Part shown: one piece after another, positions 47,034-56,305 of the stretch | Numbering within the stretch: position 1 is the stretch's first letter | How the letters are laid out: every line of letters begins with the position of its first letter | Assembly (NCBI RefSeq): GCF_001591385.1 | Contig: NZ_BCUU01000016.1 | Coordinates: 1-64,000, forward strand | Length of the DNA: 64,000 bases | Direction of reading: 5' to 3' | Source: Variovorax soli NBRC 106424 | Lineage (GTDB): Bacteria; Pseudomonadota; Gammaproteobacteria; Burkholderiales; Burkholderiaceae_C | Notes under the pieces: generated by a model | What the model saw: only the letters and a program-made list of their open reading frames with translations | Databases searched by the model: none | Told to the model about the DNA's origin: nothing | Program-made: the position numbers and the translations under genes

Positions 47034-48026
47034 ATGCTGCTGGAATCCTTGACCGACGAGTTTTCCGCCGTGCAGGGCTGGCTGTTCGAACAGGTGGTGG
47101 AACCCGCCGTGTTTCACCTCGGCTTGAGCGGCTATCTCGAAGACGCTTTCGACGCCACCGGCTGGCTGCTGGTCGGCCTGATCCAGGTCGCGATCCTGCT
47201 GGCCATCATCGGGCCGCTGGAGCGCTGGCGGCCGGTCGACCCGGTCACCGACCGGGCGGCCGTGCGGACCGACATTCTCTACACGCTGCTGCACCGCCTG
47301 GGGCTCTTCCCCCTGGCCATGTTCTTCGCGCTGCAGCCCTTCTTCGACGGCGTCGTGGGGCCGCTGCGCACGGCGGGCTGGAGCGGCTGGCAGCTCGACG
47401 CCATCTGGCCCGGCGTGACCGACATTCCCCTGGTGTCCTTCCTGCTCTACCTGGTGGTGCTGGACTTCCTCGATTACTGGATCCACCGGGGCCAGCACAC
47501 CTTCCAGTGGTGGTGGAGCCTGCATGCGCTGCACCATTCGCAGCGGCAGATGACCATGTGGTCGGACAACCGCAACCACCTGCTGGACGATGCGCTGCGG
47601 GACTGCATCATCGTGCTGGTGGCCCAGCTCATCGGCGTGGCGCCGGGCCAGTTCATCGCACTGGTGGCCATCGCGCAGCTGTCCGAGAGCCTGCAGCATG
47701 CCAATCTGCGGCTGTCCTTCGGCGCTTTCGGCAATCGCCTTTGGGTGAGCCCTCGCTTCCATCGCCTGCACCATAGCATCGGGCTGGGCCATGAAGCATC
47801 CGGCGGACGGCAGGGCGAAGCGGTTCGCCTGGGTGGCCACAATTTCGGCGTGCTGCTGCCGTGGTGGGACATGCTCTTCGGCACTGCCAACTTCGAGAAT
47901 CGCTACGACCCCACCGGCATCCGCGACCAGGTCGAGCCCGATGCGCACGGCCGCCTGCGCGACTACGGGCGCGGCTTCTGGTCGCAGCAATGGCTGGGCC
48001 TGCTGCGCCTGGCAGGCCGGGCCTGA
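47034..48026 (+). CDS. Sterol desaturase / fatty acid hydroxylase family membrane protein
   Basis: A 330-residue integral membrane di-iron oxygenase-like protein. Histidine boxes are visible in HRGQHTFQWWWSLHALHHS and FHRLHHSIGLGHE, with further His in the second box (SNRNHLL to SPRFH). N-terminal hydrophobic helices are at about residues 40-60 and 85-110. Bacterial members modify hopanoids, fatty acids or carotenoids; the substrate here is unknown. It is 28 bases behind the deacetylase with its own ribosome site (AGGGGGAAG). Confidence 0.87.
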   Translation: MLLESLTDEFSAVQGWLFEQVVEPAVFHLGLSGYLEDAFDATGWLLVGLIQVAILLAIIGPLERWRPVDPVTDRAAVRTDILYTLLHRLGLFPLAMFFALQPFFDGVVGPLRTAGWSGWQLDAIWPGVTDIPLVSFLLYLVVLDFLDYWIHRGQHTFQWWWSLHALHHSQRQMTMWSDNRNHLLDDALRDCIIVLVAQLIGVAPGQFIALVAIAQLSESLQHANLRLSFGAFGNRLWVSPRFHRLHHSIGLGHEASGGRQGEAVRLGGHNFGVLLPWWDMLFGTANFENRYDPTGIRDQVEPDAHGRLRDYGRGFWSQQWLGLLRLAGRA

Positions 48027-48068
48027 CTTTTCGCAGCCCGGCAACGGCACGCGCTATCCTCGGCGCCG

Positions 48069-48944
48069 ATGCGTCTTCTTCTCGACTCCTTCTGGCGAGC
48101 CGTCGCCTACTGCCTGCATCCGCGCGTGATCGTGCTGTCGGTCGCACCGCTGATCCTCATGGCGGTGCTGGCGGCAGGACTGGGCTATTTCTACTGGGAC
48201 CCGGCCGTGGCCTGGATGCGCGAGGCGCTCGACGCCTGGCCGATTCTTTCCAGCCTGTGGGGCTGGATCGAGCGGGCCGGTGCCAGCGACGTGAAGGCGG
48301 TGTTGGCGCCGCTGGCCGTGGTGTTTGCGGCCACGCCGGTGATCGTGGTGCTGTCGCTGCTGATCGTCTCGGGCCTGATGGCGCCGGCCCTGACCCGCCT
48401 GGTGGGGCAGCGGCGCTTTCCGTCGCTGGAGGAAAAAAAGGGCGCATCCTTCATCCTGAGCGTGTTCCGTTCGCTGGGCATGACGGTGCTGGCCTTGCTG
48501 GCGCTGATCGTTTCCGTGCCGCTGTGGCTGGTGCCGCCCCTGGTGCTGGTGCTGCCGCCGCTCATCTGGGGCTGGCTGACCTACCAGGTGATGAGCTTCG
48601 ATGCGCTGGCCGAGCATGCCAGCGCCGAGGAGCGCAAGACCCTGCTGCGCGCCCATCGCTGGCCGCTGTTCGGCATCGGCATCCTGTGCGGCCTGCTGGG
48701 CGCCGCGCCCAGCGTGGTGTGGGCCTCGGGGCTGCTGTTCGCGGCGGCCTTCTTCGTGCTGGTGCCGCTGGCCATCTGGATCTACACCCTGGTGTTCGCC
48801 TTCTCGGCCCTGTGGTTCGCCCACTATTGCCTGGACGCCCTGGCGCAGCTGCGCGCGGCCCGTGCCGCCGCGCAGCCGCCGGCCGGCAGCCTGCCCGCCA
48901 TCGAGATCGATCCGGCTGCCGCCGCCCAATGGGGAGCCCCCTGA
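48069..48944 (+). CDS. EI24/CysZ-type membrane protein
   Basis: A 291-residue polytopic protein with about six hydrophobic segments and a central EI24-domain stretch, from LVSGLMAPALTRLVGQ to VLVLPPLIWGWLTYQVMSFD. The E. coli relative CysZ is a sulfate channel; many EI24 proteins lack known roles. The stop shares TGATG with the start of the CinA-like gene, indicating coupled translation. Confidence 0.82.
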   Translation: MRLLLDSFWRAVAYCLHPRVIVLSVAPLILMAVLAAGLGYFYWDPAVAWMREALDAWPILSSLWGWIERAGASDVKAVLAPLAVVFAATPVIVVLSLLIVSGLMAPALTRLVGQRRFPSLEEKKGASFILSVFRSLGMTVLALLALIVSVPLWLVPPLVLVLPPLIWGWLTYQVMSFDALAEHASAEERKTLLRAHRWPLFGIGILCGLLGAAPSVVWASGLLFAAAFFVLVPLAIWIYTLVFAFSALWFAHYCLDALAQLRAARAAAQPPAGSLPAIEIDPAAAAQWGAP

Positions 48945-49765
48945 TGAATCAACAGAACAAATCCAATCCGCAGCGCTTCGGCCTGATCGTCATTGGCGAC
49001 GAGATCCTCTCGGGCAAGCGCATCGACAAGCACATGCCCAAGGTGATCGGGCTGCTGGCCGCGCGCGGCCTGGCGCTCAGCTGGGCCGAATACGTGGGCG
49101 ACGACCCGCAGCGCATCACCGCCGCGCTGGTGCGGGCCTTTGCATCGGGCGATGTGGTGTTTTCCACCGGGGGCATCGGCGCCACGCCCGACGATCACAC
49201 CCGCCAATGCGCGGCGGCGGCATTGGGCGTGCCGCTGGCGCTGCACCCGCAGGCCGAGGCGCTGATCCGCGAGCGCATGCAGGACACGGCCCGCGAGCAG
49301 GGCGTGCCCTACGAGCCCGACCGGCCCGACAACATCCACCGCCTGAACATGGGCGTGTTTCCGCAGGGCGCCGAAATCATCCGCAACCCCTACAACAAGA
49401 TCCCCGGCTTCAGCGTCAACAAGGTGCATTTCGTGCCGGGCTTTCCGGTGATGGCCTGGCCGATGATCGAATCGGTCCTCGAAGAGCGCTATGCGCACCT
49501 TTTTGCGGCGGTCGGCACCAGCGAGAAATCGGTCATCGTGTTCGGCGCCATGGAAGCCACCCTGACCCCGCTGATGCTGTCCATCGAAGAGCGCTTTGCC
49601 GGCATCAAGGTGTTCAGCCTCCCCAGCGTGGACCACCCGGTTTACGGCCGGCACATCGAACTGGGCGTCAAAGGTGATCCGCAGCAGATCGAAGCGGCCT
49701 ACACTCTGCTGCTCGAAGGTTTGCACGGCTTTAAAGCGAAGCTGGGTCCCGAATTGGTGCGTTAA
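48944..49765 (+). CDS. Molybdopterin-binding (CinA N-terminal type) protein
   Basis: A 273-residue MoCF-domain protein with CinA-like motifs: [15 protein letters not shown] at residues 15-29, [13 protein letters not shown] at about 82, and a C-terminal domain ending [10 protein letters not shown]. The CinA C-terminal (nicotinamide deamidase) domain is absent, so it is the short form. The function may involve pyridine nucleotide processing, but this is not proven. It ends 148 bases before glnA, whose promoter lies in between. Confidence 0.88.
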   Translation: MNQQNKSNPQRFGLIVIGDEILSGKRIDKHMPKVIGLLAARGLALSWAEYVGDDPQRITAALVRAFASGDVVFSTGGIGATPDDHTRQCAAAALGVPLALHPQAEALIRERMQDTAREQGVPYEPDRPDNIHRLNMGVFPQGAEIIRNPYNKIPGFSVNKVHFVPGFPVMAWPMIESVLEERYAHLFAAVGTSEKSVIVFGAMEATLTPLMLSIEERFAGIKVFSLPSVDHPVYGRHIELGVKGDPQQIEAAYTLLLEGLHGFKAKLGPELVR

Positions 49766-49793
49766 GTCTGTTGGCACCAAACAAGGGCTCGAT

Positions 49794-49810
49794 GGCACTT
49801 CATTGGTGCA
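49794..49810 (+). promoter_or_regulatory. Putative NtrC-binding site upstream of glnA
   Basis: GGCACTTCATTGGTGCA contains GCAC-N7-GTGC, the symmetric core of the NtrC consensus TGCACC-N5-GGTGCA. It lies about 50 bases upstream of the sigma-54 -24 element of glnA, a workable enhancer distance. The left half-site is less perfect than the right. Confidence 0.6.
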
Positions 49811-49849
49811 TGACGCTGCGCAACACGCCCGGCAAGCCTCCCGATCCAG

Positions 49850-49865
49850 TGGCACAGAACCTGCA
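49850..49865 (+). promoter_or_regulatory. Sigma-54 promoter of glnA
   Basis: TGGCACAGAACCTGCA matches the sigma-54 consensus TGGCAC-N5-TTGCA at spacing 12 between GG (49851) and GC (49863), with one mismatch (C for T). It is 48 bases before the glnA ATG, so the leader is short. This suggests nitrogen-responsive transcription by NtrC, whose gene is just downstream. Confidence 0.75.
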
Positions 49866-49913
49866 TTCTTTGCCCCAACGTTTCCTCACCACCCATCCAA
49901 CCAGGAGAATTTG

Positions 49914-51329
49914 ATGGCCAAGACCGTCGCCGATGTACTCAAACTCGTCAAGGAAAACGAGGTCAAGTTCGTCGACTTCCGTTTCACCGACACCCGCGGC
50001 AAGGAGCAGCACGTCACCGTGCCGGTGTCGCACTTTGACGAAGACAAGTTCTCGGCCGGCCACGCTTTCGACGGTTCGTCCATTGCCGGCTGGAAGGGCA
50101 TCGAAGCCTCCGACATGCTGCTGATGCCCGATCCGAACACGGCCGTCATCGACCCCTTCTTCGAGGAAACCACCCTCAACCTGACCTGCGACGTGCTGGA
50201 GCCGGCCGACGGCAAGCCCTACGACCGCGACCCCCGCTCCATCGCCAAGAAGGCCGAGGCCTACCTGAAGGCATCCGGCCTGGGCGACACCGCCTTCTTC
50301 GGTCCGGAACCTGAATTCTTCATCTTCGACGACGTGCGCTGGAAGGCCGACATGTCGGGCTCCTTCGTCGAAATCGACGTCGACGAAGCCCCCTGGAACA
50401 CCGGCAAGAAGTACGAAAGCGGCAACTCCGGCCACCGTCCCACCGTCAAGGGCGGCTACTTCCCGGTTCCCCCGGTCGACAGCACGCAGGACATCCGTGC
50501 CGAGATCTCGCTGGTGCTCGAATCGCTGGGCATCCCGGTCGAAGTGTTCCACCACGAAGTGGCTGGCGCCGGCCAGAACGAAATCGGCACCAAGTTCTCG
50601 ACCCTGGTCGAGCGTGCCGACTGGACGCAAAAGCTCAAGTACGTGATCTGGAACGTCTGCCACGCCTACGGGAAGACCGCCACCTTCATGCCCAAGCCCA
50701 TCCAGGGCGACAACGGCTCGGGCATGCACGTGCACCAGTCGATCTGGAAGGACGGCAAGAACCTGTTCGCCGGCGACGGCTATGCCGGCCTGTCGGACAC
50801 GGCCCTGTACTACATCGGCGGCATCATCAAGCACGCCCGCGCCCTGAACGCCATCACCAACCCCGGCACCAACAGCTACAAGCGCCTGGTGCCCGGCTTC
50901 GAAGCGCCGGTGAAGCTGGCCTACTCGGCCAAGAACCGCTCGGCCTCGATCCGCATCCCGTTCGTGAGCAACCCCAAGGCACGCCGCATCGAAGCCCGCT
51001 TCCCCGATCCGCTGGCCAACCCCTACCTGTGCTTCTCGGCCCTGCTGATGGCGGGCCTGGACGGCATCGAGAACAAGATCCACCCGGGCGAAGCCGCCAC
51101 CAAGGACCTGTACCACCTGCCGCCGGAAGAAGACGCACTGGTGCCCACCGTGTGCCACAGCCTCGACCAGGCGCTGGAGTACCTCGACAAGGGCCGTTCG
51201 TTCCTGACCAAGGGCGGCGTGTTCACCGATGCCTTCATCGATGCCTACATCGACCTGAAGATGCAGGAAGTCACGCGTTTCCGCATGGCGCCGCACCCGG
51301 TCGAGTTCGACATGTACTACTCGCTGTAA
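49914..51329 (+). CDS. glnA: Glutamine synthetase type I
   Basis: A 471-residue GSI enzyme that makes glutamine from glutamate and ammonium. Active-site motifs include [17 protein letters not shown], and the nucleotide/metal region GSGMHVHQS. The adenylylation tyrosine is Tyr400 in KDLYHLPPE, equivalent to Tyr397 of E. coli, so GlnE control is expected. Start 49914 ([11 protein letters not shown]) follows an AGGAG site. Transcription is likely from a sigma-54 promoter. A strong terminator follows, so ntrBC are a separate transcript or partly so. Confidence 0.97.
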   Translation: MAKTVADVLKLVKENEVKFVDFRFTDTRGKEQHVTVPVSHFDEDKFSAGHAFDGSSIAGWKGIEASDMLLMPDPNTAVIDPFFEETTLNLTCDVLEPADGKPYDRDPRSIAKKAEAYLKASGLGDTAFFGPEPEFFIFDDVRWKADMSGSFVEIDVDEAPWNTGKKYESGNSGHRPTVKGGYFPVPPVDSTQDIRAEISLVLESLGIPVEVFHHEVAGAGQNEIGTKFSTLVERADWTQKLKYVIWNVCHAYGKTATFMPKPIQGDNGSGMHVHQSIWKDGKNLFAGDGYAGLSDTALYYIGGIIKHARALNAITNPGTNSYKRLVPGFEAPVKLAYSAKNRSASIRIPFVSNPKARRIEARFPDPLANPYLCFSALLMAGLDGIENKIHPGEAATKDLYHLPPEEDALVPTVCHSLDQALEYLDKGRSFLTKGGVFTDAFIDAYIDLKMQEVTRFRMAPHPVEFDMYYSL

Positions 51330-51357
51330 TCAGCGCGCCATCTTCGTAAGAAGAAAG

Positions 51358-51387
51358 AAGGACGGCCTCGGCCGTCCTTTGTTTTTT
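51358..51387 (+). terminator. glnA terminator
   Basis: AAGGACGGCC and GGCCGTCCTT form a strong stem, followed by TG and TTTTTT. It is 29 bases after the glnA stop and is an intrinsic terminator. Confidence 0.9.
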
Positions 51388-51462
51388 ATGGGGGCATTGC
51401 CTCTGGCGCGGGAACCGAATTGCATCAAAATGCGTCGATTGCCGTACGCTCGACCCAAGATC

Positions 51463-51996
51463 ATGAAGACACGTCACTCCACGCTCCTGCTGGCTGCCTC
51501 GCTGGCCGCACTGGCTGCTGCGCCCGTTCATGCGCAAAGCGGCAAGGTCTGGCGCTGCGGCAACGAATACACCAACAACGCCACGGTCGCGCAGCAGCGC
51601 GGCTGCAAGGTGATGGAAGGCGGCAACGTCACGGTGGTGCAGTCGTCGCGTCCGTACGTGGCGTCCAACAACACCAGCAGTGGCAGCAGCAGCGGTGCGC
51701 GCTCACCGGCCGGCAGCCCGCGCGTGGAAAGCGCCGACCAGCGCGCCCGCGACAACGATGCACGTGCGGTGCTCGAGTCGGAGCTGCGCAAGGCCGAGTC
51801 CAAGCAGACGGAACTGCTCAAGGAATACAACAACGGCCAGCCCGAGAAGCAGGGCAGCGAAGCCAGGAACTACCAGAAGTACCTCGATCGCGTGGCCGAG
51901 ATGAAGGCGCAGATCGACCGCAACGAAAGCGACATCGCCGGCATTCGCCGCGAGTTGGGTCGCATGGCGCCGCCGGCGGCGCCCACGCAGAACTGA
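51463..51996 (+). CDS. Exported conserved hypothetical protein upstream of ntrB
   Basis: A 177-residue protein with a signal peptide of about 25 residues (ending VHAQ), then a short DUF4124-like region with a cysteine pair (WRCGNEYTN and GCKVMEG). A Ser-rich linker and a long charged helix (about 105-165) of coiled-coil type follow. It lies between glnA and ntrB, a position it seems to keep in related genomes (recollection). The function is unknown. Start 51463 (MKTRHSTLL) is chosen by the signal peptide; an upstream in-frame region lacks one. Confidence 0.75.
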   Translation: MKTRHSTLLLAASLAALAAAPVHAQSGKVWRCGNEYTNNATVAQQRGCKVMEGGNVTVVQSSRPYVASNNTSSGSSSGARSPAGSPRVESADQRARDNDARAVLESELRKAESKQTELLKEYNNGQPEKQGSEARNYQKYLDRVAEMKAQIDRNESDIAGIRRELGRMAPPAAPTQN

Positions 51997-52035
51997 TGGC
52001 GCTGGCGTTTCGCCGCCGCAAGCCGGCGCCCTGAC

Positions 52036-53112
52036 ATGGCATTCGGCAAGCCTTCCGCGCCGGCACGGCGCTTTCAGGCCTTCGACCTGCTCGCCACGCT
52101 GATTGCGGTGGTCAAGAGCGACGGCTCGGTGCTGTTCGCCAACGCCGCCCTCGAAGACGCGCTGGGCACTTCGCGCCGCACGCTGGAAGGCTCGCAGTTC
52201 GGCGCCTGCTTCAGCGAGCCCAACGTGCTGCGCACCGCCATCGAGGGCGCCCGCGCCCACGACTTCGCCACCCTGCGCTACGAAGCCTTCCTGCGCCGGG
52301 TCAACCATGAACTGCTGCCGGTGCTGGTGACGCTGGCCCAGTCCGACAAGGCCGGCGAGCTGGTCGTGGAGATGTCGGTGCTGGAGCAGCAGGTGCGCCA
52401 GGACCGGGAGGAGCGCCTGCTCGACCAGGCCAAGGCCAACAAGGAGCTGATCCGCAACCTGGCCCACGAGATCAAGAATCCGCTGGGCGGCATCCGCGGC
52501 GCCGCCCAGCTGCTGCAGATGGAGGTCGAGTCGCGCGACCTGGTGGAGTACACCCAGGTCATCATCCACGAGGCGGACCGGCTGCAGACTCTGGTCGACC
52601 GCCTGCTGGCGCCGCATCGCAAGCCGCACGTGGTGGGCGACGTGAACATCCATGAGGTCATCGAGCGGGTGCGCTCGGTGATCCTCGCGGAGTTTCCGCG
52701 CGACCTGGAGATCGAGCGCGACTTCGATCCCTCCATTCCGGAGTTCCGGGGCGACCGCGAGCAGCTCATCCAGGCCACGCTCAACATCGCGCACAACGCG
52801 GCGCAGGCCCTGGCCGAGCGCCGCGCCGCCGGCGACGCGCAGATCACTTTCAAGACCCGGGTGGCGCGGCAGGTGATCTTCAACAAGCAGTGGTATCGAT
52901 TGGCATTGGAATTGCATGTCATCGACAATGGACCGGGTGTGCCGGATGCCATCAAGGACCGGATCTTTCTTCCGCTCGTTTCCGGGCGCGACGGTGGAAC
53001 CGGGCTTGGACTGACACTGGCACAGACTTTCGTGCAGCAGCATCACGGTGTGATCGAGTGCGACAGCGTTCCGGGCCGAACCGATTTCAAGATATTGATA
53101 CCGCTGCCTTGA
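52036..53112 (+). CDS. ntrB: Nitrogen regulation sensor histidine kinase NtrB
   Basis: A 358-residue cytosolic kinase. A PAS domain covers about residues 15-100. The HisKA dimerisation helix has His144 in NLAHEIKNPLGG. The HATPase domain has N-box LNIAHNAAQAL and G-boxes VIDNGPGVPD and GGTGLGLTLAQ. It phosphorylates NtrC under nitrogen limitation and is expected to be switched by PII. The ntrC gene follows 33 bases later. Confidence 0.95.
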   Translation: MAFGKPSAPARRFQAFDLLATLIAVVKSDGSVLFANAALEDALGTSRRTLEGSQFGACFSEPNVLRTAIEGARAHDFATLRYEAFLRRVNHELLPVLVTLAQSDKAGELVVEMSVLEQQVRQDREERLLDQAKANKELIRNLAHEIKNPLGGIRGAAQLLQMEVESRDLVEYTQVIIHEADRLQTLVDRLLAPHRKPHVVGDVNIHEVIERVRSVILAEFPRDLEIERDFDPSIPEFRGDREQLIQATLNIAHNAAQALAERRAAGDAQITFKTRVARQVIFNKQWYRLALELHVIDNGPGVPDAIKDRIFLPLVSGRDGGTGLGLTLAQTFVQQHHGVIECDSVPGRTDFKILIPLP

Positions 53113-53145
53113 CCCTGTGCTGGCAGCAAGCCAACAAGGAACTAA

Positions 53146-54708
53146 ATGAAGCCGATCTGGATAGTTGACGACGACCAATCGATCCGCTTCGTTCTGGAGA
53201 AGGCGCTGCTGCGCGAAGAGCTGCCCACCCGCAGCTTCACCAACACGCGCGAAGTGCTGGCCGCGCTCGAAGCCGCCGCCGAAGACGACAGCCAGGGGCC
53301 GCAGGTCCTGGTGAGCGACATCCGCATGCCTGGCGGCTCAGGGCTGGACCTGCTGGAGAAGATCAAGCAGAAGCACCCGGGCCTGCCGGTCATCATCATG
53401 ACCGCCTACTCGGACCTGGACAGCGCGGTGTCCGCCTTCCAGGGCGGTGCCTTCGAGTACCTGCCCAAGCCCTTCGACCTGCCGCGCGCCGTCGAACTCA
53501 TCCGCCGCGCGGTGGACGAGAGCCAGCGGGAGGAAGTGTCGGAAGAGCGCATGGTCGACGCGCCCGAGATGCTGGGCCAGGCCCCGGCCATGCAGGACGT
53601 GTTCCGTGCCATCGGCCGGCTGTCGCAGAGCAATGTCACGGTGCTCATCACCGGCGAATCGGGCTCGGGCAAGGAACTGGTGGCACGTGCGCTGCACAAG
53701 CATTCGCCGCGTGCCAGCGGGCCGTTCGTGGCCATCAACACCGCGGCCATTCCGAAGGACCTGCTGGAGTCGGAGCTGTTCGGCCATGAGCGCGGCGCCT
53801 TCACCGGCGCGCAGACCATGCGGCGCGGCCGTTTCGAGCAGGCCGAAGGCGGCACGCTGTTCCTCGACGAAATCGGCGATATGCCCTTCGACCTGCAGAC
53901 GCGCCTGCTGCGCGTGCTGTCGGACGGGCACTTCTACCGCGTGGGTGGGCACAACGCCGTCAAGGCCAATGTGCGCGTGATCGCCGCCACCCACCAGGAC
54001 CTGGAGCAGCGCGTCAAGGTCGGCGGCTTTCGCGAAGACCTGTTCCATCGCCTGAACGTCATCCGCCTGCGCCTGCCGGCGCTGCGCGAACGGCGCGAAG
54101 ACGTGCCCGCGCTCACGCGCCACTTCCTGCAGCAAAGCGCCAAGCAGCTGGGCGTGGAGCCCAAGCGCATTTCCGATGCTGCGCTGGCGCAGCTGTCGGC
54201 GTTCGGCTTCCCCGGCAACGTGCGGCAGCTGGAAAACATCTGCCATTGGCTCACGGTGATGGCGCCCGCGCAGCTGATCGAGCCCAAGGACCTGCCGCCG
54301 GAAGTGCTGATCGGCAGTGCCGGCGAAGCACCGGTGCCGGCAACGGACCCGGCCGCCCACGGCCTTGCGCCCACCGCCGGCGAGCGCGAAGGCGGTGGCG
54401 TTGCGCTGCCGGCGTCTGCCGCGGCGCCCGTGGCGGCGCCCATCGGTGCCAGCCCATCACTGCCTTCGTCGTCGTCTTCCACGTCATGGGAAAGCGGCCT
54501 GGAGCAGGAGGCGCAGGCCCTTCTGGCCGCCGGACGTCATGACGTGTGGGATGCGCTCACGCGCCGCTTCGAGTCGCGCCTGATCCTGACTGCGCTGGCC
54601 AATACCCGGGGCCGCCGGATCGAGGCGGCGCAAAAGCTGGGCATCGGCCGCAACACCATCACCCGCAAGATCGCGGAGCTGCACCTCGATCGCGACGCGA
54701 CCGATTGA
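53146..54708 (+). CDS. ntrC: Nitrogen regulation response regulator NtrC
   Basis: A 520-residue sigma-54 activator. The receiver phosphorylation site is Asp58 in VLVSDIRMP. The AAA+ domain has Walker A GESGSGKE (170-177) and the sigma-54 contact loop GAFTGA (217-222). The C-terminus is a Fis-type HTH (AAQKLGIGRNTITRKIAEL). An unusual Ala/Pro/Ser-rich linker of about 60 residues joins the last two. With NtrB it should control glnA through the site at 49794. The protein is longer than E. coli NtrC because of the linker. Confidence 0.96.
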   Translation: MKPIWIVDDDQSIRFVLEKALLREELPTRSFTNTREVLAALEAAAEDDSQGPQVLVSDIRMPGGSGLDLLEKIKQKHPGLPVIIMTAYSDLDSAVSAFQGGAFEYLPKPFDLPRAVELIRRAVDESQREEVSEERMVDAPEMLGQAPAMQDVFRAIGRLSQSNVTVLITGESGSGKELVARALHKHSPRASGPFVAINTAAIPKDLLESELFGHERGAFTGAQTMRRGRFEQAEGGTLFLDEIGDMPFDLQTRLLRVLSDGHFYRVGGHNAVKANVRVIAATHQDLEQRVKVGGFREDLFHRLNVIRLRLPALRERREDVPALTRHFLQQSAKQLGVEPKRISDAALAQLSAFGFPGNVRQLENICHWLTVMAPAQLIEPKDLPPEVLIGSAGEAPVPATDPAAHGLAPTAGEREGGGVALPASAAAPVAAPIGASPSLPSSSSSTSWESGLEQEAQALLAAGRHDVWDALTRRFESRLILTALANTRGRRIEAAQKLGIGRNTITRKIAELHLDRDATD

Positions 54709-54727
54709 GGCTTGAAGAAAGGGCCGC

Positions 54728-55243
54728 TCAGCGGCTGCGCTGGCCCTTGGTCAGCGTGTCCAGCTGAAAGCGGCCGCTGCGGTCCCACAGCCACGTGTCG
54801 ATGTAGGTGTGCGCGCCCACGCCGGTGGGCGGCGCCGGCAGCGGCGACGCATCCATGACGAGCTGCGCGATCATCGGCGGCACCTCGGGCGCATGCGAGG
54901 GCGTGCGGCTGAAGGTCACCTTCTTCACCGTGCCGTCGCTGTTCACATGCGTCTCGACGACCACCACCGCGTACACCAGCGGCGGGATCTTGCCGGGGTA
55001 GATGCGCGAGGGATACTTCTTGTAGATCGCATTCGCGCCCGCCTTGCGGTAGGCCTTGACCGCCGGTGTCTGGAAGCTGATGGTCTCCGCGGCGGGCGGG
55101 ACTTCATCGGCCCGGCCGGCCTCCGAGCCGGCGCCTTCGGTGCCAGGTTTGAGCGCGGTGCAGGCCGCAAGGCCGATGGCCAGCGGCATGACGGTGGACA
55201 GGAGAAGGTGGCGGTGGTCAATGCGCATCATCGTGCGCGGCAT
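54728..55243 (-). CDS. TonB C-terminal-like lipoprotein
   Basis: A 171-residue protein (ATG 55243) or shorter (ATG 55231 or 55228). It has an N-terminal lipoprotein signal with lipobox GLAAC. After a Glu/Ala/Pro-rich stretch, a TonB-C-like fold follows: YAVVVVETHVNSDGTVKKVTF, with the late proline-rich MDASPLPAPP. It lacks the N-terminal transmembrane anchor of true TonB, so it is more likely a periplasmic, outer-membrane- or inner-membrane-anchored relative. It is convergent with ntrC. The function is unknown. Confidence 0.75.
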   Translation of the reverse strand: MPRTMMRIDHRHLLLSTVMPLAIGLAACTALKPGTEGAGSEAGRADEVPPAAETISFQTPAVKAYRKAGANAIYKKYPSRIYPGKIPPLVYAVVVVETHVNSDGTVKKVTFSRTPSHAPEVPPMIAQLVMDASPLPAPPTGVGAHTYIDTWLWDRSGRFQLDTLTKGQRSR

Positions 55244-55305
55244 TGTGCGCCGACCGCGGCGGCTTGAACATCAGGCGGCATCTTCTGCGCGCCGCCCTGC
55301 CTACC

Positions 55306-56082
55306 TCATCCAAGCTCGAGGATCACGGGCGCATGGTCGCTCGGCTTGGCCCACTTGCGCGGCACGCGATCGATCACGCAACCCTTGACCTCCGGCACCA
55401 GCGCCTGGCTCACCAGGATGTGGTCGATGCGAAGGCCGCGATTCTTCTGGTAGCCCAGCATGCGGTAGTCCCACCACGAATAGCTTTTCTCGGGCTGCTC
55501 GAAGAGGCGAAAGCTGTCCACCAGGCCCAGGTCCAGCAGCGCCTTGAAGTGCTGGCGCTCCTCGGTGGTGTGGTGGATGGTTTCGCGCAGACCCTCGGGG
55601 TCGAAGCTGTCGCGGTCTTCCGGCGCGATGTTGAAGTCGCCCAGCAGCACCAGGCGCGAATGCGTGGTGAGTTCGGTGCGCAGCCAGTCGCGCAAGGCAT
55701 CGAGCCAGCGCATCTTGTAGGCGAACTTGTCGGTGCCGGGCGCCTGGCCGTTGACGAAATAGCCGTTGACCACCCGCACGGATTCGGTAGGCGTGTCGAC
55801 CGTGGCGCTGATCACGCGCGAATGCTCGTCGGTGAAGCCGCCGATGTTGCGCAGCACGTCGCGTGCAGGCGCGCGGCTGAGGATGGCCACGCCGTTGTAT
55901 GTCTTCTGACCGAACACCGCGGCCTCATAGCCGGCGGCCTGCAGTTCCATGAGCGGGAACTTGTCGTCGCTGAGCTTGAGCTCCTGCAGGCACAGCACGT
56001 CGACGGGGTTGGCGGCCAGCCAGTCGAGCACGTGCTGCAGACGCGCGGTAAGGGAGTTGACGTTCCAGGTGGCGATCTTCAT
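55306..56082 (-). CDS. xth: Exodeoxyribonuclease III
   Basis: A 258-residue AP endonuclease/3'-exonuclease of the ExoIII family. Visible motifs are MKIATWNVNS, LQELKL (metal-binding Glu), GDFNIAPE, and the C-terminal SDHAPVILEL with its catalytic His. It repairs abasic sites and blocked 3' ends. It has 62 bases of spacing to the lipoprotein gene and is likely monocistronic. Confidence 0.95.
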   Translation of the reverse strand: MKIATWNVNSLTARLQHVLDWLAANPVDVLCLQELKLSDDKFPLMELQAAGYEAAVFGQKTYNGVAILSRAPARDVLRNIGGFTDEHSRVISATVDTPTESVRVVNGYFVNGQAPGTDKFAYKMRWLDALRDWLRTELTTHSRLVLLGDFNIAPEDRDSFDPEGLRETIHHTTEERQHFKALLDLGLVDSFRLFEQPEKSYSWWDYRMLGYQKNRGLRIDHILVSQALVPEVKGCVIDRVPRKWAKPSDHAPVILELG

Positions 56083-56305
56083 GGCACTGCGTGACTACGT
56101 TGGACTTCCGATTATCGGGCGCGAGCCGGCGGCAATGCCGTCCATTAGTTAGTGAGGACTGCGCTATCGGGTATCAGTCTGCGCCTACAAGCACTGGCAA
56201 CTTGATGGAGACATGTCCTACCTGCCTGTGCGAATGGGCCTTGCGGTGTCCGGGTCTTCGCAGCCCCATGCTTGCAGCACCTATTCACCACTCAGGAGAA
56301 CTGAT

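Noticed and set aside
54719-54748. A terminator between ntrC and the TonB-like gene
   Set aside because: AAGGGCC and GGCCCTT can pair, but the stem has a large bulge and no T-run, and it lies within the end of the lipoprotein gene.
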